The notes beneath the pieces are model-generated. The model made no database searches and had not been told where the DNA came from. It worked only from the letters and a program-made list of their open reading frames with translations. A stretch of DNA of 64,000 bases, taken from the NCBI RefSeq assembly GCF_000767835.1, contig NZ_JPEN01000068.1, forward strand, positions 22,088 through 86,087, read 5' to 3'. Position numbers and translations under genes: made by a program. Of this stretch, positions 23,416-32,930 are shown piece after piece. Each line of letters begins with the position of its first letter. Position 1 is the first letter of the stretch. The stretch comes from Streptococcus sinensis (GTDB lineage Bacteria > Bacillota > Bacilli > Lactobacillales > Streptococcaceae).

Positions 23416-25530
23416 TTACTCATCACTTTCATCAATTTCGGCCCCTCTGATGTGTGATTGACCTTGCATGCGCTGAGCGGACTGCTGCATTTGTTGGTTC
23501 ATATAGTTCATTTGGTGCATGGATTGTTGGAGATTTCGTCTTGCTGGAGAGTCTATTTTCGGTTTTTTAGGAACATCCTTAGTCGCATTTGGGATAGGCA
23601 TTTCTTTAGCTGGTGCTGTCGGATCACTAATACCAGAGAATGCTTCACCTGAAGGCTCTGTAGAAGATACCGTAGGGTCTGTAATCCCTCCACCAGTTGG
23701 TCCAGCCTCATCTGAGATAGTTCCAAGACTATCAAATCCTGCCGAAGCATCTGGATCATATGGCGAAACAGGTTGAGGATAATCCTTAAAACTATGATCT
23801 TTCAATCCACGATACACCGCATCATGGCCAGCTTGTTCTTTCTGATCAATATGATCAGAAACGCCTCCTGCAAAGTCTTTGACTTTCCCAATAGCCTCTT
23901 TCCCCATCAGGTCGGCAGCACTATACATGTTACTTAAACCTCCTTTGGCTGCGCCTGCCACTCCTTGGTCTTTCACTGCATTGAAGGCACCGCGAATACC
24001 ACCACCCGTTGTTGCAAGACTATTTCCGAGTACCTTACTACCTGATGCAACAGCTCCTGGAACTTTGCTTGCGACATTCATGCCAAAGCCACCAAGTCCC
24101 ATAGCCGCATGACCAACAGCACCTGCTCCTGTCGCAAAGGCTTGACCAGCCATCATGGCTCCAATGAGTTGTTGGGCGGTATCACTGTGACCCGTTGACA
24201 CACCAAGCCAGCGTTCAATCATAGAAACGCCTTGCATGGCCGCAAAGAAAAGTCCGATATAAACAAGGCAAGCTGCCAAACATTGTTCCCACATGCTAAG
24301 GCCATCGAAGAAACCACCTGAGAGCTTCGTTATTGCCGATACAGATAGAGTTGGTAGATCTCGACAAATCTCAAGAGTCACCCGCATAATTACCACTTCA
24401 AAGAAAATACCTGCTATAGCACCACCCATGGTTCGTAACAGCTCTTTATACTTCTTAGAGTTGGATAGTGAAGAATAACCTTGGAGCGGGGAAATCATGG
24501 CTTGGATGATAATATCAAAGACGGATTTTACTAATTTGATTGACATAGCAATCAACAAGACAATCAGGATGATATACTGCATGAACATCCCGATCCAGTT
24601 AACTTTGTACCGCATATAAACAGGTTCAAAAGCGTTTAATTGCCCCACAATCTTATGTTCAGTAATCGTCTCAACGCCTGTCTGATTGGCATTCAGTCGA
24701 TGAAGAAACAATCCTTTTAGACCTTCCTGTTTATCTTCCATTTCATCTAACAAACCTGAATTAGAAGCTCCGTAAGTTGCCCCAAAATCAATCCGTGTCG
24801 CAAAATCGGTGGTATCGCGCTTATCCGTGCTATCCGTAATATTATTAACAGGCGTTGAGCCTTCTTTGGGTGGTTTGATATAGCCAAAACTATCCAGCGG
24901 AAACAGTTCCGTTGAAAAGTCGTTGTCAATCAAGACCTTGAGGTCCACCACATTGTTCTTCATCGGTTGGATGGCTAAAGATGAGTATTTCTTACTCCCT
25001 TCAGGTGCTTCGCTTGAGACTGTTTGAATGTTCATGGCATCTTGAGCAACAACAGAAGAAATGGTTGTTAGCGCCAATGGTAAGGCAGCCGTCACCATCG
25101 TGACCAAAAGGAAGTTGGTAATCACTCCTTTATATTTGACAGGTTTCGTGAAAACACCTGTAATAGCACTGACAACTAGAATCAAGGTAAATAAGGTTGT
25201 TCCAATTACCTGAAACCAGTAAAAGAACTGCCCAATAACAGTGTTACTATCCCCTAAATAGCCAAAAAGACCAAAGAGCTTGAACATATTATTAAAAACA
25301 TGTTCAAGACTAACGGTAATTGAATATAAGGCTTTAGCGATGCCACCTGGGATATAAGCTAGGAAGGAAAGAAAAGCTGGAGTCGAATCCAAATAGTTGC
25401 TCCAATATTTATAAAAAGAAGCCATCTTCTCCGCATTCTCTCCTGTGATATTCCCGTTGGTCTTACCATTAATATCTAGAAAACCTTTTTCTAGGGCATT
25501 GACCAGATCTGAATAAGTGTCGTATATCAA
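23416..25530 (-). CDS. VirB6/TrbL-like channel protein with long C-terminal tail
   Basis: 704 residues. There are about seven hydrophobic segments in the first 440 residues, including a pair flanking a large loop (about 150-300). A Gly/Ala/Ser-rich tail (about 460-600) is followed by a polar Met/Gln-rich end. This is the layout of TrbL/VirB6 proteins of Gram-positive ICEs. TTG at 25530 gives the full frame but has a weak site. An ATG 93 bp further in (residue 32) has GGAGAAG directly before it, so the start is uncertain. It is the first gene after promoter module copy 2. Confidence 0.82.
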   Translation of the reverse strand: MIYDTYSDLVNALEKGFLDINGKTNGNITGENAEKMASFYKYWSNYLDSTPAFLSFLAYIPGGIAKALYSITVSLEHVFNNMFKLFGLFGYLGDSNTVIGQFFYWFQVIGTTLFTLILVVSAITGVFTKPVKYKGVITNFLLVTMVTAALPLALTTISSVVAQDAMNIQTVSSEAPEGSKKYSSLAIQPMKNNVVDLKVLIDNDFSTELFPLDSFGYIKPPKEGSTPVNNITDSTDKRDTTDFATRIDFGATYGASNSGLLDEMEDKQEGLKGLFLHRLNANQTGVETITEHKIVGQLNAFEPVYMRYKVNWIGMFMQYIILIVLLIAMSIKLVKSVFDIIIQAMISPLQGYSSLSNSKKYKELLRTMGGAIAGIFFEVVIMRVTLEICRDLPTLSVSAITKLSGGFFDGLSMWEQCLAACLVYIGLFFAAMQGVSMIERWLGVSTGHSDTAQQLIGAMMAGQAFATGAGAVGHAAMGLGGFGMNVASKVPGAVASGSKVLGNSLATTGGGIRGAFNAVKDQGVAGAAKGGLSNMYSAADLMGKEAIGKVKDFAGGVSDHIDQKEQAGHDAVYRGLKDHSFKDYPQPVSPYDPDASAGFDSLGTISDEAGPTGGGITDPTVSSTEPSGEAFSGISDPTAPAKEMPIPNATKDVPKKPKIDSPARRNLQQSMHQMNYMNQQMQQSAQRMQGQSHIRGAEIDESDE

Positions 25531-25568
25531 CTGAAGGTACCCACTTTCTGTTTATGATACCTTCATCA

Positions 25569-25604
25569 TAAGGGATAATGAGATTTCCTGCATTAAGCGG
25601 ACAA
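25569..25604 (-). promoter_or_regulatory. Repeated transfer promoter module, copy 2
   Basis: TTGTCC (25599-25604), 18-bp spacer with CTTAATGCA, CATTAT (25575-25580), then CCCTTA. It drives the VirB6-BRCT operon. Confidence 0.75.
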
Positions 25605-25619
25605 GTCACAGGAAAACAT

Positions 25620-25641
25620 CAAAAAAAGCCTCAAATGAGAC
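25620..25641 (-). terminator. Terminator of lipoprotein gene
   Basis: Arms AGTCTCA/TGAGGCT (with a G-U pair) and a T-run on the minus strand. Confidence 0.65.
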
Positions 25642-25649
25642 TTTTTCTT

Positions 25650-26132
25650 TTATTTAGCTTTGCCAGAGAAATCATAGTATCCAAAGCTACGTGGTTCTCG
25701 TCCTAAGTAAAAAATACGAATAGATTTGCCACCATCCGATAAGGCGATTTGATAGGCTCCCTCAGAATCTTTTTTTGTTGGATTCTTTTTACGACTAACA
25801 ATTATTGTAAAGTTATCAGTTCCTTTGAGTTCACCTTCCAACTCATTAATAACACGCTGGGTTCCTGAGGGAATATCATCTTCAGAAATAACAGAAAAAT
25901 ATTTCATATCTCCATAGCTATTAGTAATTGAATTGTCTTTTTTATTAAAGGTTAGTGTGTCATCACCGGCTCTAAATGGATACCCACCACCTGAATCTTC
26001 AGAATAACCCGTATAACTATCTTTCAATTCTGTTTTGATAATATCTTCCGTTGATTTTTGACCACAAGCCACAAGCATAACAAGGGCCAGTCCGAGGGTC
26101 AGAAAACTAAACCACTTTTTCATGTTCATCAT
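25650..26132 (-). CDS. Lipoprotein of unknown function
   Basis: 160 residues. A signal peptide ends in a lipobox LVAC (Cys about 23), so the mature protein is lipid-anchored outside. The remaining 135 residues are polar and beta-rich, with no recognised domain. It has its own promoter and terminator, apart from the flanking operons. It starts at ATG 26132 behind AAGGAGAAATGG. Lipoproteins in conjugative elements can mediate entry exclusion, for example by blocking redundant transfer, but that is inferred. Confidence 0.75.
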   Translation of the reverse strand: MMNMKKWFSFLTLGLALVMLVACGQKSTEDIIKTELKDSYTGYSEDSGGGYPFRAGDDTLTFNKKDNSITNSYGDMKYFSVISEDDIPSGTQRVINELEGELKGTDNFTIIVSRKKNPTKKDSEGAYQIALSDGGKSIRIFYLGREPRSFGYYDFSGKAK

Positions 26133-26154
26133 CCATTTCTCCTTGATTTTCTTG

Positions 26155-26183
26155 ATTTCATTATATCAGAAAACTGATTTTTA
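26155..26183 (-). promoter_or_regulatory. Lipoprotein gene promoter
   Basis: -35 TTGCTT and -10 TATAAT separated by 17 bp, about 30 bp before the start codon. A GTTATATAAC-like site lies just upstream. Confidence 0.6.
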
Positions 26184-26199
26184 AGCAATTATACACTTT

Positions 26200-26209
26200 A
26201 TTATATAAC
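26200..26209. repeat. GTTATATAAC-like site 5 (ATTATATAAC)
   Basis: One mismatch from the palindrome and followed by TTTTTGG. It lies between the virD4 stop and the lipoprotein promoter. Confidence 0.4.
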
Positions 26210-26224
26210 TTTTTGGTCATCTCG

Positions 26225-29200
26225 TTAGATAACATCATCCACAAAGAAAATATCGTCATCTTCTTCCTCATCAAAAACTTCTGCGATGACAGCTTGGGTT
26301 AGATCAGCTGAAGAAGTAAACTGAGATTGAGCGAGAGGCTTCGATTGTTGCTTTCTCGTTGCTAATTTAGGTGATTCTCCATTTGTTCTCATGCGGTCAG
26401 TTAAAGCTATCCGCCAGTCAATAATCTTTCCAAAGGTACTTTGTGCACCCACCGCTATATCCTGCAAATCAAGCTCCCTATGAGCACTCTCTACTGGTAT
26501 ATCCGCCAAAGTCATTGACTGATCAAACTCTTCCTGAAGGAACATGTATCGATAAGGAAGACTGGTTTTCTCATGTAAGAAAATTGGATCTGTCGTGATT
26601 TTGCGTCCCGCATTATCTCGACCTTTCACCCCACGTAGAATAACCGCTTCTCCTTCTTGGAGTTTGGCTAACTGTGTCGGTGTCAATAGCTCCTGTTTAG
26701 GATTCTCAATAGACACATTAGGGTTAGCTTCGTCTAGGATATTGCTGGAGCGTCTACGACGTGTGATGGTACGAGTTCCTAATTCTTTACTGAAGTACTC
26801 ATTTGTCTTCGGCTCAGTTGACTTAACATAAATTTTCAAAGAGCAATTTTCTTTAATCGTCTCAGCCGTATTCTCTCCATACTTATCTGTTAACTGCTCT
26901 AAATTTTGAATCCAGAGGTAATAGAGGATATTTTGACCAAGACCAATAGAAATCTTCGTATCCATGTGAGGAATAGCAGGAATATTGGTGAATTCATCAA
27001 GGATATGAAGAATCCGATTGACACATTTACGACCATTTGAGAGAGCTAACTCATAATTGGCATTAAATAACTGGTCCAAAAACAGTGACACAATGCTGTT
27101 GTATTCTGTCCTGTTTGGTGGTGTCACTAAGTAAATCACTTTAGGATTATCTGAATAAATCAAGTCAATATCTTCTTCCTGAAGAAAGACATCCTCTTGT
27201 TTATTCAGAACCGTGACCTTGATATGGTCCAGTACTGGTTTCTTCGTGTATTCATCCAAAGCAATAACCTTGCCATGTTTCTGATAAACTTTCTCAGCTG
27301 AGAATTGGAAGATGTGGTCACGAATTGCTGAATTACCGTTATTTTGGTGATCAAAGTCAATCGTCACCAGAAACTGCTCAGGAAGTTTTGGCTCAATGAC
27401 ATAAGTTAGGTAGCCTTCCCCATCGATAAGAGCCGTTGCAGCATTGACGTGAGTCACTTGTCTAGTGGTTTTACCCCAAGCTGATTGACTAGTAATCGTC
27501 ACTTTAGCTGTCTTATGAGCGTATTCATTACGCATGGCAACGTTTGAGCTGGAACGGAACTTAATGGACAGGCGACGTGGAAAACCAACTGACTCTAAGT
27601 CAATGGAATTTTTAGAGGTGAGCTTGGCAATATTATCTTGCAAGAAGAGGTTAATGCCTGACATCATGCTTGAGAAGACATTCCCTTTTGTTTCTTCAGA
27701 GGCAAAATCAGATGATCTGAAGTTGAGATCAGCCATATCTCTAAATTTAGAAAATTGTTCCTGGTTAATTTTCCGTAAGTTGTCAAAGTAAACCGTGATT
27801 TTGGATTTCTTCTTCACTTGTTGATCACGATCTGGATTCTCAACGATTTCTCCAAAATCATTGACAAATACTTCCTCAGAACCCAAGTCAGTTAAGAATT
27901 TAGCAATATTACGAACCGTTACAGTGTCCCAGGCATCCTTTTCACCATTCTTGACCGTTTCATTGGCGCGGTCAATGAGAGCCATGGCAATCGCATTAAA
28001 GAGAGAAATCGAGGTATCTTCCCAATATTTGGCATTGCCATTGCCGACACCTGGCTTCGTTTTACGGTAAATCGCTTCAGCAACCGCATTAATCCTTGTT
28101 TGAGTTATTTCGTAATAGCCTTTTCTAGCTGCTGCTATGGCAAGAGCTAGAGGGTTATAAGACATTGACCAGTCCATGTTTTGGAAAGAGAGGACGTTAA
28201 CATCATAGCCACGTTGGCGCATGGTCTTATAAGATGACTGATAGTGCTCCCCTTTGGGGTCCGCAATAACCATAGAAGGCTGAATAGCTGCACGGCTATT
28301 AATATCAATCGTTGTCGTGATATGCCCCTCTCCTTTACCAGAACGCGTCATACCAACTCCCAGCATATTCGTTGTACTGTCATCAATATAATAGTCACCT
28401 GAAGCTTTAGAGTAGATACCTAAAATTCTCTCCGCATTCGTCATATAACGGCTAAAGGTACGGTTTTGCCACAGCATCTGAGAGCCAAGCGTTAATCCTG
28501 TTAGATTCTTTCTCGTCTCATGAAGAACAGGAACGCCCCCTTCACCTGGATAAGTTTCTGTCTTATTTGGTACTTTCTTATACTGCTGGTGGATTTCCTT
28601 AACCGTCGCAAAACGGTCATCCCCCTCTTCATTGTGGTTATAATCACGGTATTGCTCAAAATTGACCCAAGCAGAGCGCCAGGCAACCACTAGTCCAATC
28701 AGAAAAATGGGGACTGCTAGAATGGGCGCTATTACAAACACTCTAGCGTTAAATAGATTCTGAACTAACAAGCTATCCACGTTAAAAGTAATAGTTTGAC
28801 TATTATCTCTCAAAGTCATAATTGAGAAATAAAGGAATCGAATAGCTGCCCTCAAAACAGTCACCAGATAGTTTGTGAGAATAAACGCTATCAAACTGAA
28901 TCCCATTCCCATAAACACAAAGCTACGATAATTTTTGAAGTAGAGCAAGGGTTTCATTTCCTTATCAAAACGTTTTCTATCTTGTTTTACAAAAGGAATT
29001 TTATAAATGAGACGAAAGAGAATATTTCCTAATAGCAGAAACAGAAATGAAGGAATAATCGTTGCAAGTCGTTTAATAAGATACCACGACCGCTTACCTT
29101 TGTCTTTCCCAGTTGACTTCCAGTCAATCTTATGTCTATTTTCCCATAAACGAGCCAGCTCTTTCCTCTTGTTTCTAAGATGGCTCTTAATCATATCCCG

Positions 29201-29374
29201 ATCATTTATAACTCCTTTTATCAGCTGAAAAACGTTCAGTAGAGGTTTTCTGATGATCTTGATCCCCTGGTAACAAAGGTATCCTACAAAACTCAGCAAC
29301 AAAAAAGCATTGAAACGATTCACTTTAGCTAATTGGATCAGCGTATAATACAGAGCTTCTAGCCAACTAAACAT
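26225..29374 (-). CDS. VirD4-family coupling protein with internal insertion
   Basis: About 1049 residues, far longer than usual (about 600). Hydrophobic helices lie at about 20-40, 100-125, 150-180 and 205-235. Walker A is GMTRSGKGE (about 343-351), followed by IADPKGEHYQ. Walker B is HILDEFTNIP (about 790-799). Both look intact. Between them lie about 450 residues, including a beta-rich segment (about 610-760) absent from ordinary VirD4. This protein brings the relaxase-DNA complex to the channel. A GTG at 29383 is possible, but ATG 29374 is better spaced from GAGGTGAAC. It overlaps the upstream gene. Confidence 0.9.
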   Translation of the reverse strand: MFSWLEALYYTLIQLAKVNRFNAFLLLSFVGYLCYQGIKIIRKPLLNVFQLIKGVINDRDMIKSHLRNKRKELARLWENRHKIDWKSTGKDKGKRSWYLIKRLATIIPSFLFLLLGNILFRLIYKIPFVKQDRKRFDKEMKPLLYFKNYRSFVFMGMGFSLIAFILTNYLVTVLRAAIRFLYFSIMTLRDNSQTITFNVDSLLVQNLFNARVFVIAPILAVPIFLIGLVVAWRSAWVNFEQYRDYNHNEEGDDRFATVKEIHQQYKKVPNKTETYPGEGGVPVLHETRKNLTGLTLGSQMLWQNRTFSRYMTNAERILGIYSKASGDYYIDDSTTNMLGVGMTRSGKGEGHITTTIDINSRAAIQPSMVIADPKGEHYQSSYKTMRQRGYDVNVLSFQNMDWSMSYNPLALAIAAARKGYYEITQTRINAVAEAIYRKTKPGVGNGNAKYWEDTSISLFNAIAMALIDRANETVKNGEKDAWDTVTVRNIAKFLTDLGSEEVFVNDFGEIVENPDRDQQVKKKSKITVYFDNLRKINQEQFSKFRDMADLNFRSSDFASEETKGNVFSSMMSGINLFLQDNIAKLTSKNSIDLESVGFPRRLSIKFRSSSNVAMRNEYAHKTAKVTITSQSAWGKTTRQVTHVNAATALIDGEGYLTYVIEPKLPEQFLVTIDFDHQNNGNSAIRDHIFQFSAEKVYQKHGKVIALDEYTKKPVLDHIKVTVLNKQEDVFLQEEDIDLIYSDNPKVIYLVTPPNRTEYNSIVSLFLDQLFNANYELALSNGRKCVNRILHILDEFTNIPAIPHMDTKISIGLGQNILYYLWIQNLEQLTDKYGENTAETIKENCSLKIYVKSTEPKTNEYFSKELGTRTITRRRRSSNILDEANPNVSIENPKQELLTPTQLAKLQEGEAVILRGVKGRDNAGRKITTDPIFLHEKTSLPYRYMFLQEEFDQSMTLADIPVESAHRELDLQDIAVGAQSTFGKIIDWRIALTDRMRTNGESPKLATRKQQSKPLAQSQFTSSADLTQAVIAEVFDEEEDDDIFFVDDVI

Positions 29375-29624
29375 ATTGTTCACCTCGAATATCTTCTAAA
29401 AAGTGGTTGATCTTCGATCCGTAGAAACTGGAAAAAAGAAAGATCTTGAACTGTAGTTGAGGTGAAGCTAGTTGATAGCGCTCCAAATAAGAGTAAACTC
29501 CCTGCTCTATTCCCAGGTGAACCGTCCATCGATGACAGCTTCTACCTTGTTTCAAATAATTTTCAACCTGAAGTGAGTCAGCCATCAAATCATCAGACTG
29601 ATCATCTATTTGTTTTCTTGTCAT
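29367..29624 (-). CDS. Small protein upstream of virD4
   Basis: 85 residues, soluble, with a Cys-Trp-rich central part. No family is recognised. It starts at ATG 29624 behind AAAGGAACATT and overlaps virD4, so translation is coupled. First gene after promoter module copy 3. A relaxosome-docking or coupling-protein partner would fit this place. Confidence 0.6.
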   Translation of the reverse strand: MTRKQIDDQSDDLMADSLQVENYLKQGRSCHRWTVHLGIEQGVYSYLERYQLASPQLQFKIFLFSSFYGSKINHFLEDIRGEQYV

Positions 29625-29667
29625 AAATAATGTTCCTTTCCAATTTTGTTATAATACATTACTAGTG

Positions 29668-29703
29668 TAAGAGATAATGGAAATCTCTGCATTAAGGGGA
29701 CAA
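29668..29703 (-). promoter_or_regulatory. Repeated transfer promoter module, copy 3
   Basis: TTGTCC (29698-29703), 18-bp spacer with CTTAATGCA, CATTAT (29674-29679), then CTCTTA. It drives the virD4 operon. Confidence 0.75.
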
Positions 29704-29719
29704 GTTATGTCAAGTATCC

Positions 29720-29739
29720 AAAAAGTTATATAACTTTTT
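29720..29739. repeat. GTTATATAAC palindrome, site 6 (20-bp extended)
   Basis: The fullest copy: the palindrome is extended by five A and five T to a perfect 20-bp palindrome, 16 bp upstream of promoter module copy 3. Confidence 0.6.
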
Positions 29740-29860
29740 ATCTCTTATTCAAGATAATTTCATGCATAAGAGATTATAAAATTAGCTGAAAACGTCTCAG
29801 AATCGTCTTCTCAGCACCTGTTTCTGGCATACCGTAGATAAATTACTCACTTCACACAAA

Positions 29861-29892
29861 AATAGCACGTGATATAAACATCATGTGCTATT
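29861..29892. terminator. Bidirectional terminator after ssb
   Basis: Thirteen-base arms AATAGCACGTGAT/ATCATGTGCTATT with T-runs on both sides. Confidence 0.8.
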
Positions 29893-29898
29893 TTTTAG

Positions 29899-30333
29899 TT
29901 AGAATGGCTCATCTGCATCTACTGGTTCTGGATAAGATGAAATTTGAGAAGATGCATGCTGAGAAGGATTCCAGTTCCCTTGTTTTCGTCTCGTTGCTGC
30001 CTCTTTACTTTCTAAAAAAGTAATGCCATCATGTTGGCTTGGAGCAATATATTGATAACTCCGACGTTGTCCCTGACTGTTTGTATAAGTCCGCTGAATA
30101 ATTTCTCCTTTTACCAGGATAGGAGAGCCTTTTGATAGGCTTTGTGCCATAATTTCAGCTTGTTTGCCATACACTTGTACATGAAAGAAGCTAGTCAATG
30201 GTTTTCCATCATTCCCCTGTAAACTGGAATCACAGGCGAAATCAAACTTAAAACTAACGTTTCCATTAGCAGTTCTTCCAACTGCATCTTCTGGAATGTC
30301 TGACACACGACCATTCGCAATAAATTCTTGCAT
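29899..30333 (-). CDS. ssb: Single-stranded DNA-binding protein
   Basis: 144 residues: an OB fold (about 1-105; GRVSDIP, FACDSS, FFHVQVYGKQAE, LVKGEIIQRTY) and a polar tail ending in the acidic tip DADEPF, which recruits partner proteins. It would coat the transferred strand. The start at ATG 30333 lies directly after the SEC10/PgrA stop codon, so an exclusion protein and an SSB share one transcript. Confidence 0.93.
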   Translation of the reverse strand: MQEFIANGRVSDIPEDAVGRTANGNVSFKFDFACDSSLQGNDGKPLTSFFHVQVYGKQAEIMAQSLSKGSPILVKGEIIQRTYTNSQGQRRSYQYIAPSQHDGITFLESKEAATRRKQGNWNPSQHASSQISSYPEPVDADEPF

Positions 30334-30334
30334 A

Positions 30335-32866
30335 TTATTCTACCTCTTTTCTTTTGTGACCTACAAAACTAAGAGCTAAGAGTATCACTCCTCCAAATAA
30401 TCCCAACAAAGAAGTTGTTTCTCCAGTAGACGGTAAGCGATTAGCGGATACATTATAATTAACTTTCACTTGCTTATGATTGGTTGGAGTGAGTGTTGGT
30501 GTAACAGTTTGTTTCTTTCCGTCCACATAATTTGTAATTTTACCTGTTTCATCCACAACTGGAATTGCTTGTCCGCCTGCTTGTTCAATCGCTGCTTTTT
30601 GCGCTGCTAATTTTGCTAAGCGTTCTGCTTCCAATTGAGCCTTATATGTTTTTACAAGCTTAGTATATTGAGCAACTACTTCTGTTTGAGTTGCTTTTAA
30701 CACTTGCAATTTTGCTTCTTCTTTCTCAAGCAGATCTTTTTTCTCCACTAAAGTTTGTTTAGCTGTCAATAAGTTTTGTTTTGCTTGAGCTAAACGTGCA
30801 GGTGCATCTTTCAATTGACGCACTTTTTCTTGAGCCACTGTCAAACGTTCTTTCGCTTGTACCAACTCATTGTTACGTTGGCTAACTAATGCTTGTGCTT
30901 TTGTCAAATCAGCTTTCCTAGTAGCTAATTTGTTTTGTTCAGCAGAAAGACTATTTTTAAGTGCGTTAAGCTCTGACTGTTGTTGAGCTAATTCAGCTTT
31001 TGCTTGTGCTAAAGCTGCTTGTTTAGCTTTCACGTCCGCATTCAATTGAGAAACGGCTTCTTGGGCTGCTTTATTTTCAGCTTCATCCGCTTTTAAAGTT
31101 GCCTGTGTTTGATCCAATTGAGTTTGAGCTGCAGGAGTTTTAACTTCTGTAGCTTTAATAGCATCACGTTGTGCTATTACTTCTGTTAAATGATCAGTTG
31201 CTTTCTTATGATCAGCTTCAGCTTTCAACTTATCTTCTTGCGCACCATCATCATCTTGTTTTGCAACATTATAAGTGCTTTGAGCTTCTTTTTGAACTTT
31301 CAACAACTTCTGACTATCAAACGGATTACTCAATACTGTTTGGTTAAAAGTGCTACCTGACAAGCCTTTATCATGAAGAAACAAGAAGTTCACCACTTGC
31401 CAATAATCATCTTTAAAAGACGTACCAACCCCCAAATAACTTGTCTTAACATCCGTACTGAATAGACCAGCTAAACTAGAAGCATGAAGAAATTCATTGT
31501 TTTCGTTATCTTCTACATTTTCAAAAGCATTAAACATTAAATTTAAAATCGTATTATAAACCAAATGTTTTAACTCAGATTTTGTTACAAACTGCCCCGC
31601 TCCAGCACCACCATTCAAACCAATATTTTCTTCAGTGCCAGAAGAAATTCCATATTGATCCAATACCTTCTTAAGATTGGTTGAATCATGACCTTTCACA
31701 CCATTGGTTTTAGAAGTAGATACATGGCTATGGACAATTTTAGCTGCATCTTTCGCCACCTCTATTTTAGAAGTTCCAAAAGCTGTATGAATTTGATTCA
31801 ACAAATCAGCTGCAAACAAAGAGATTTCTTCTCTGGTCGCCTCCGAAAGATTATTCAAATCAAGCTTTTCTTGACCATCATTTTTATTCGCTTTAAAGCG
31901 ATTCTGCTTAGCTAAGACTTTACCCAAAGCTACCAATTTATCCGTCATAGTCTTCTCTTCAGCTGGAGAAGCTGTCGCGATTTTTTGAGAATACTCTCTT
32001 AAAGCTGCAATATATTCCTGAGAAATCTTAATTTGATTGATAGATTCAGCATCTTGGTTAGCTTTTGTCAAATCAGCAGTTGCTTTTTCCAAAACTTCTG
32101 CCGTTTTGCTTGCCGCAGCAACCTTTTTATCTAACTCAGCTTTAGAAGCATCTACAGTTGCTTGAGATTGAGTCACTTCCTTTTCAGCAGTTGCCAGCTC
32201 ACTTGCCCGCTTTTGATCAGCTTGTTTCGCTTCAGCCAAATTTGTTTGAGCTTTAGTAACTGCTTCTTTATCAGCGTTTACTTTTGCTTGCGTTTGTTCA
32301 GCTTTAGCAATAATTTCTGTACCCGTACCATCTAGGATGGCTTGTTTTTCGGCTACTTTCTTTTCTGCTTGAGTTACTTCTGCCTCTTTTATTTCAACTG
32401 ACTTTTGCGCTTCAGTAACCGATTTTGTTTGCTCAATTACCGCTTTTTGAGCCATTTCTTGGGTTGTTTGACTAGCAGATACAGCATTTTCAGCTTGACT
32501 TACCTGATTAGTCGTTTCCGTAACAGAAGTTTCTGCTTTAGCCACATTTTCTGGAGTCGCTTCTTGATTGACTTTCTCAGATTGAGCGACATTAGTTGTT
32601 TCTGTTTTGACCATATTTTCAGCAGTCGTCACATCTTTTTGGGCTGCTTGTGCTACTTGTTCTTGTGCTTTGACTGCTACAGTTGCAGTATCTACAGCTG
32701 TTTGAGATTGAGTTACTTCTTCTTTGGTTACAACTGCTTTCGTTTGAGCAGCTTCCGTGCTTTTAACTTCTTTTGGTTGCACATCTTCTGCCTGTACTAC
32801 TCGTCCTGCACCTACCACAGCAATAGTCGCAACTGTTGTCATCAATGTTTTACTAACTTTATTCAT
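30335..32866 (-). CDS. SEC10/PgrA-type surface exclusion protein, LPXTG (element B)
   Basis: 843 residues. Signal peptide (about 1-26), long Gln/Ala/Thr/Glu coiled coil (about 40-275), a globular domain (about 275-510), a second coiled coil (about 515-770), then LPSTG, a hydrophobic helix and HKRKEVE. It matches the SEC10/PgrA family like its element A paralogue, but the globular domain is only distantly similar, as expected if exclusion is specific to each element. Expression starts from a promoter overlapped by a perfect 13-bp inverted repeat, next to an HTH gene. The start is ATG 32866 behind AAAAGGAGTC. Confidence 0.85.
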   Translation of the reverse strand: MNKVSKTLMTTVATIAVVGAGRVVQAEDVQPKEVKSTEAAQTKAVVTKEEVTQSQTAVDTATVAVKAQEQVAQAAQKDVTTAENMVKTETTNVAQSEKVNQEATPENVAKAETSVTETTNQVSQAENAVSASQTTQEMAQKAVIEQTKSVTEAQKSVEIKEAEVTQAEKKVAEKQAILDGTGTEIIAKAEQTQAKVNADKEAVTKAQTNLAEAKQADQKRASELATAEKEVTQSQATVDASKAELDKKVAAASKTAEVLEKATADLTKANQDAESINQIKISQEYIAALREYSQKIATASPAEEKTMTDKLVALGKVLAKQNRFKANKNDGQEKLDLNNLSEATREEISLFAADLLNQIHTAFGTSKIEVAKDAAKIVHSHVSTSKTNGVKGHDSTNLKKVLDQYGISSGTEENIGLNGGAGAGQFVTKSELKHLVYNTILNLMFNAFENVEDNENNEFLHASSLAGLFSTDVKTSYLGVGTSFKDDYWQVVNFLFLHDKGLSGSTFNQTVLSNPFDSQKLLKVQKEAQSTYNVAKQDDDGAQEDKLKAEADHKKATDHLTEVIAQRDAIKATEVKTPAAQTQLDQTQATLKADEAENKAAQEAVSQLNADVKAKQAALAQAKAELAQQQSELNALKNSLSAEQNKLATRKADLTKAQALVSQRNNELVQAKERLTVAQEKVRQLKDAPARLAQAKQNLLTAKQTLVEKKDLLEKEEAKLQVLKATQTEVVAQYTKLVKTYKAQLEAERLAKLAAQKAAIEQAGGQAIPVVDETGKITNYVDGKKQTVTPTLTPTNHKQVKVNYNVSANRLPSTGETTSLLGLFGGVILLALSFVGHKRKEVE

Positions 32867-32900
32867 AATATCTTATGACTCCTTTTAAATGATTTATAAT

Positions 32901-32930
32901 GACATTATAAGACATACGTCTTATAATGTC
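32901..32930. promoter_or_regulatory. Operator palindrome over the surface exclusion promoter
   Basis: Perfect arms GACATTATAAGAC/GTCTTATAATGTC around ATAC. It covers the spacer, the whole -10 (TATAAT at 32904-32909) and most of the -35 (TTGACA at 32927-32932; spacer 17) of the SEC10/PgrA promoter. It also overlaps the stop codon of the HTH gene. A bound dimer or tetramer would block RNA polymerase. Confidence 0.85.

Noticed and set aside
32405-32878. 157-codon plus-strand frame in the surface exclusion gene
   Set aside because: Cys/Phe/Arg-rich complement of a coiled-coil gene with no start signal; a shadow.
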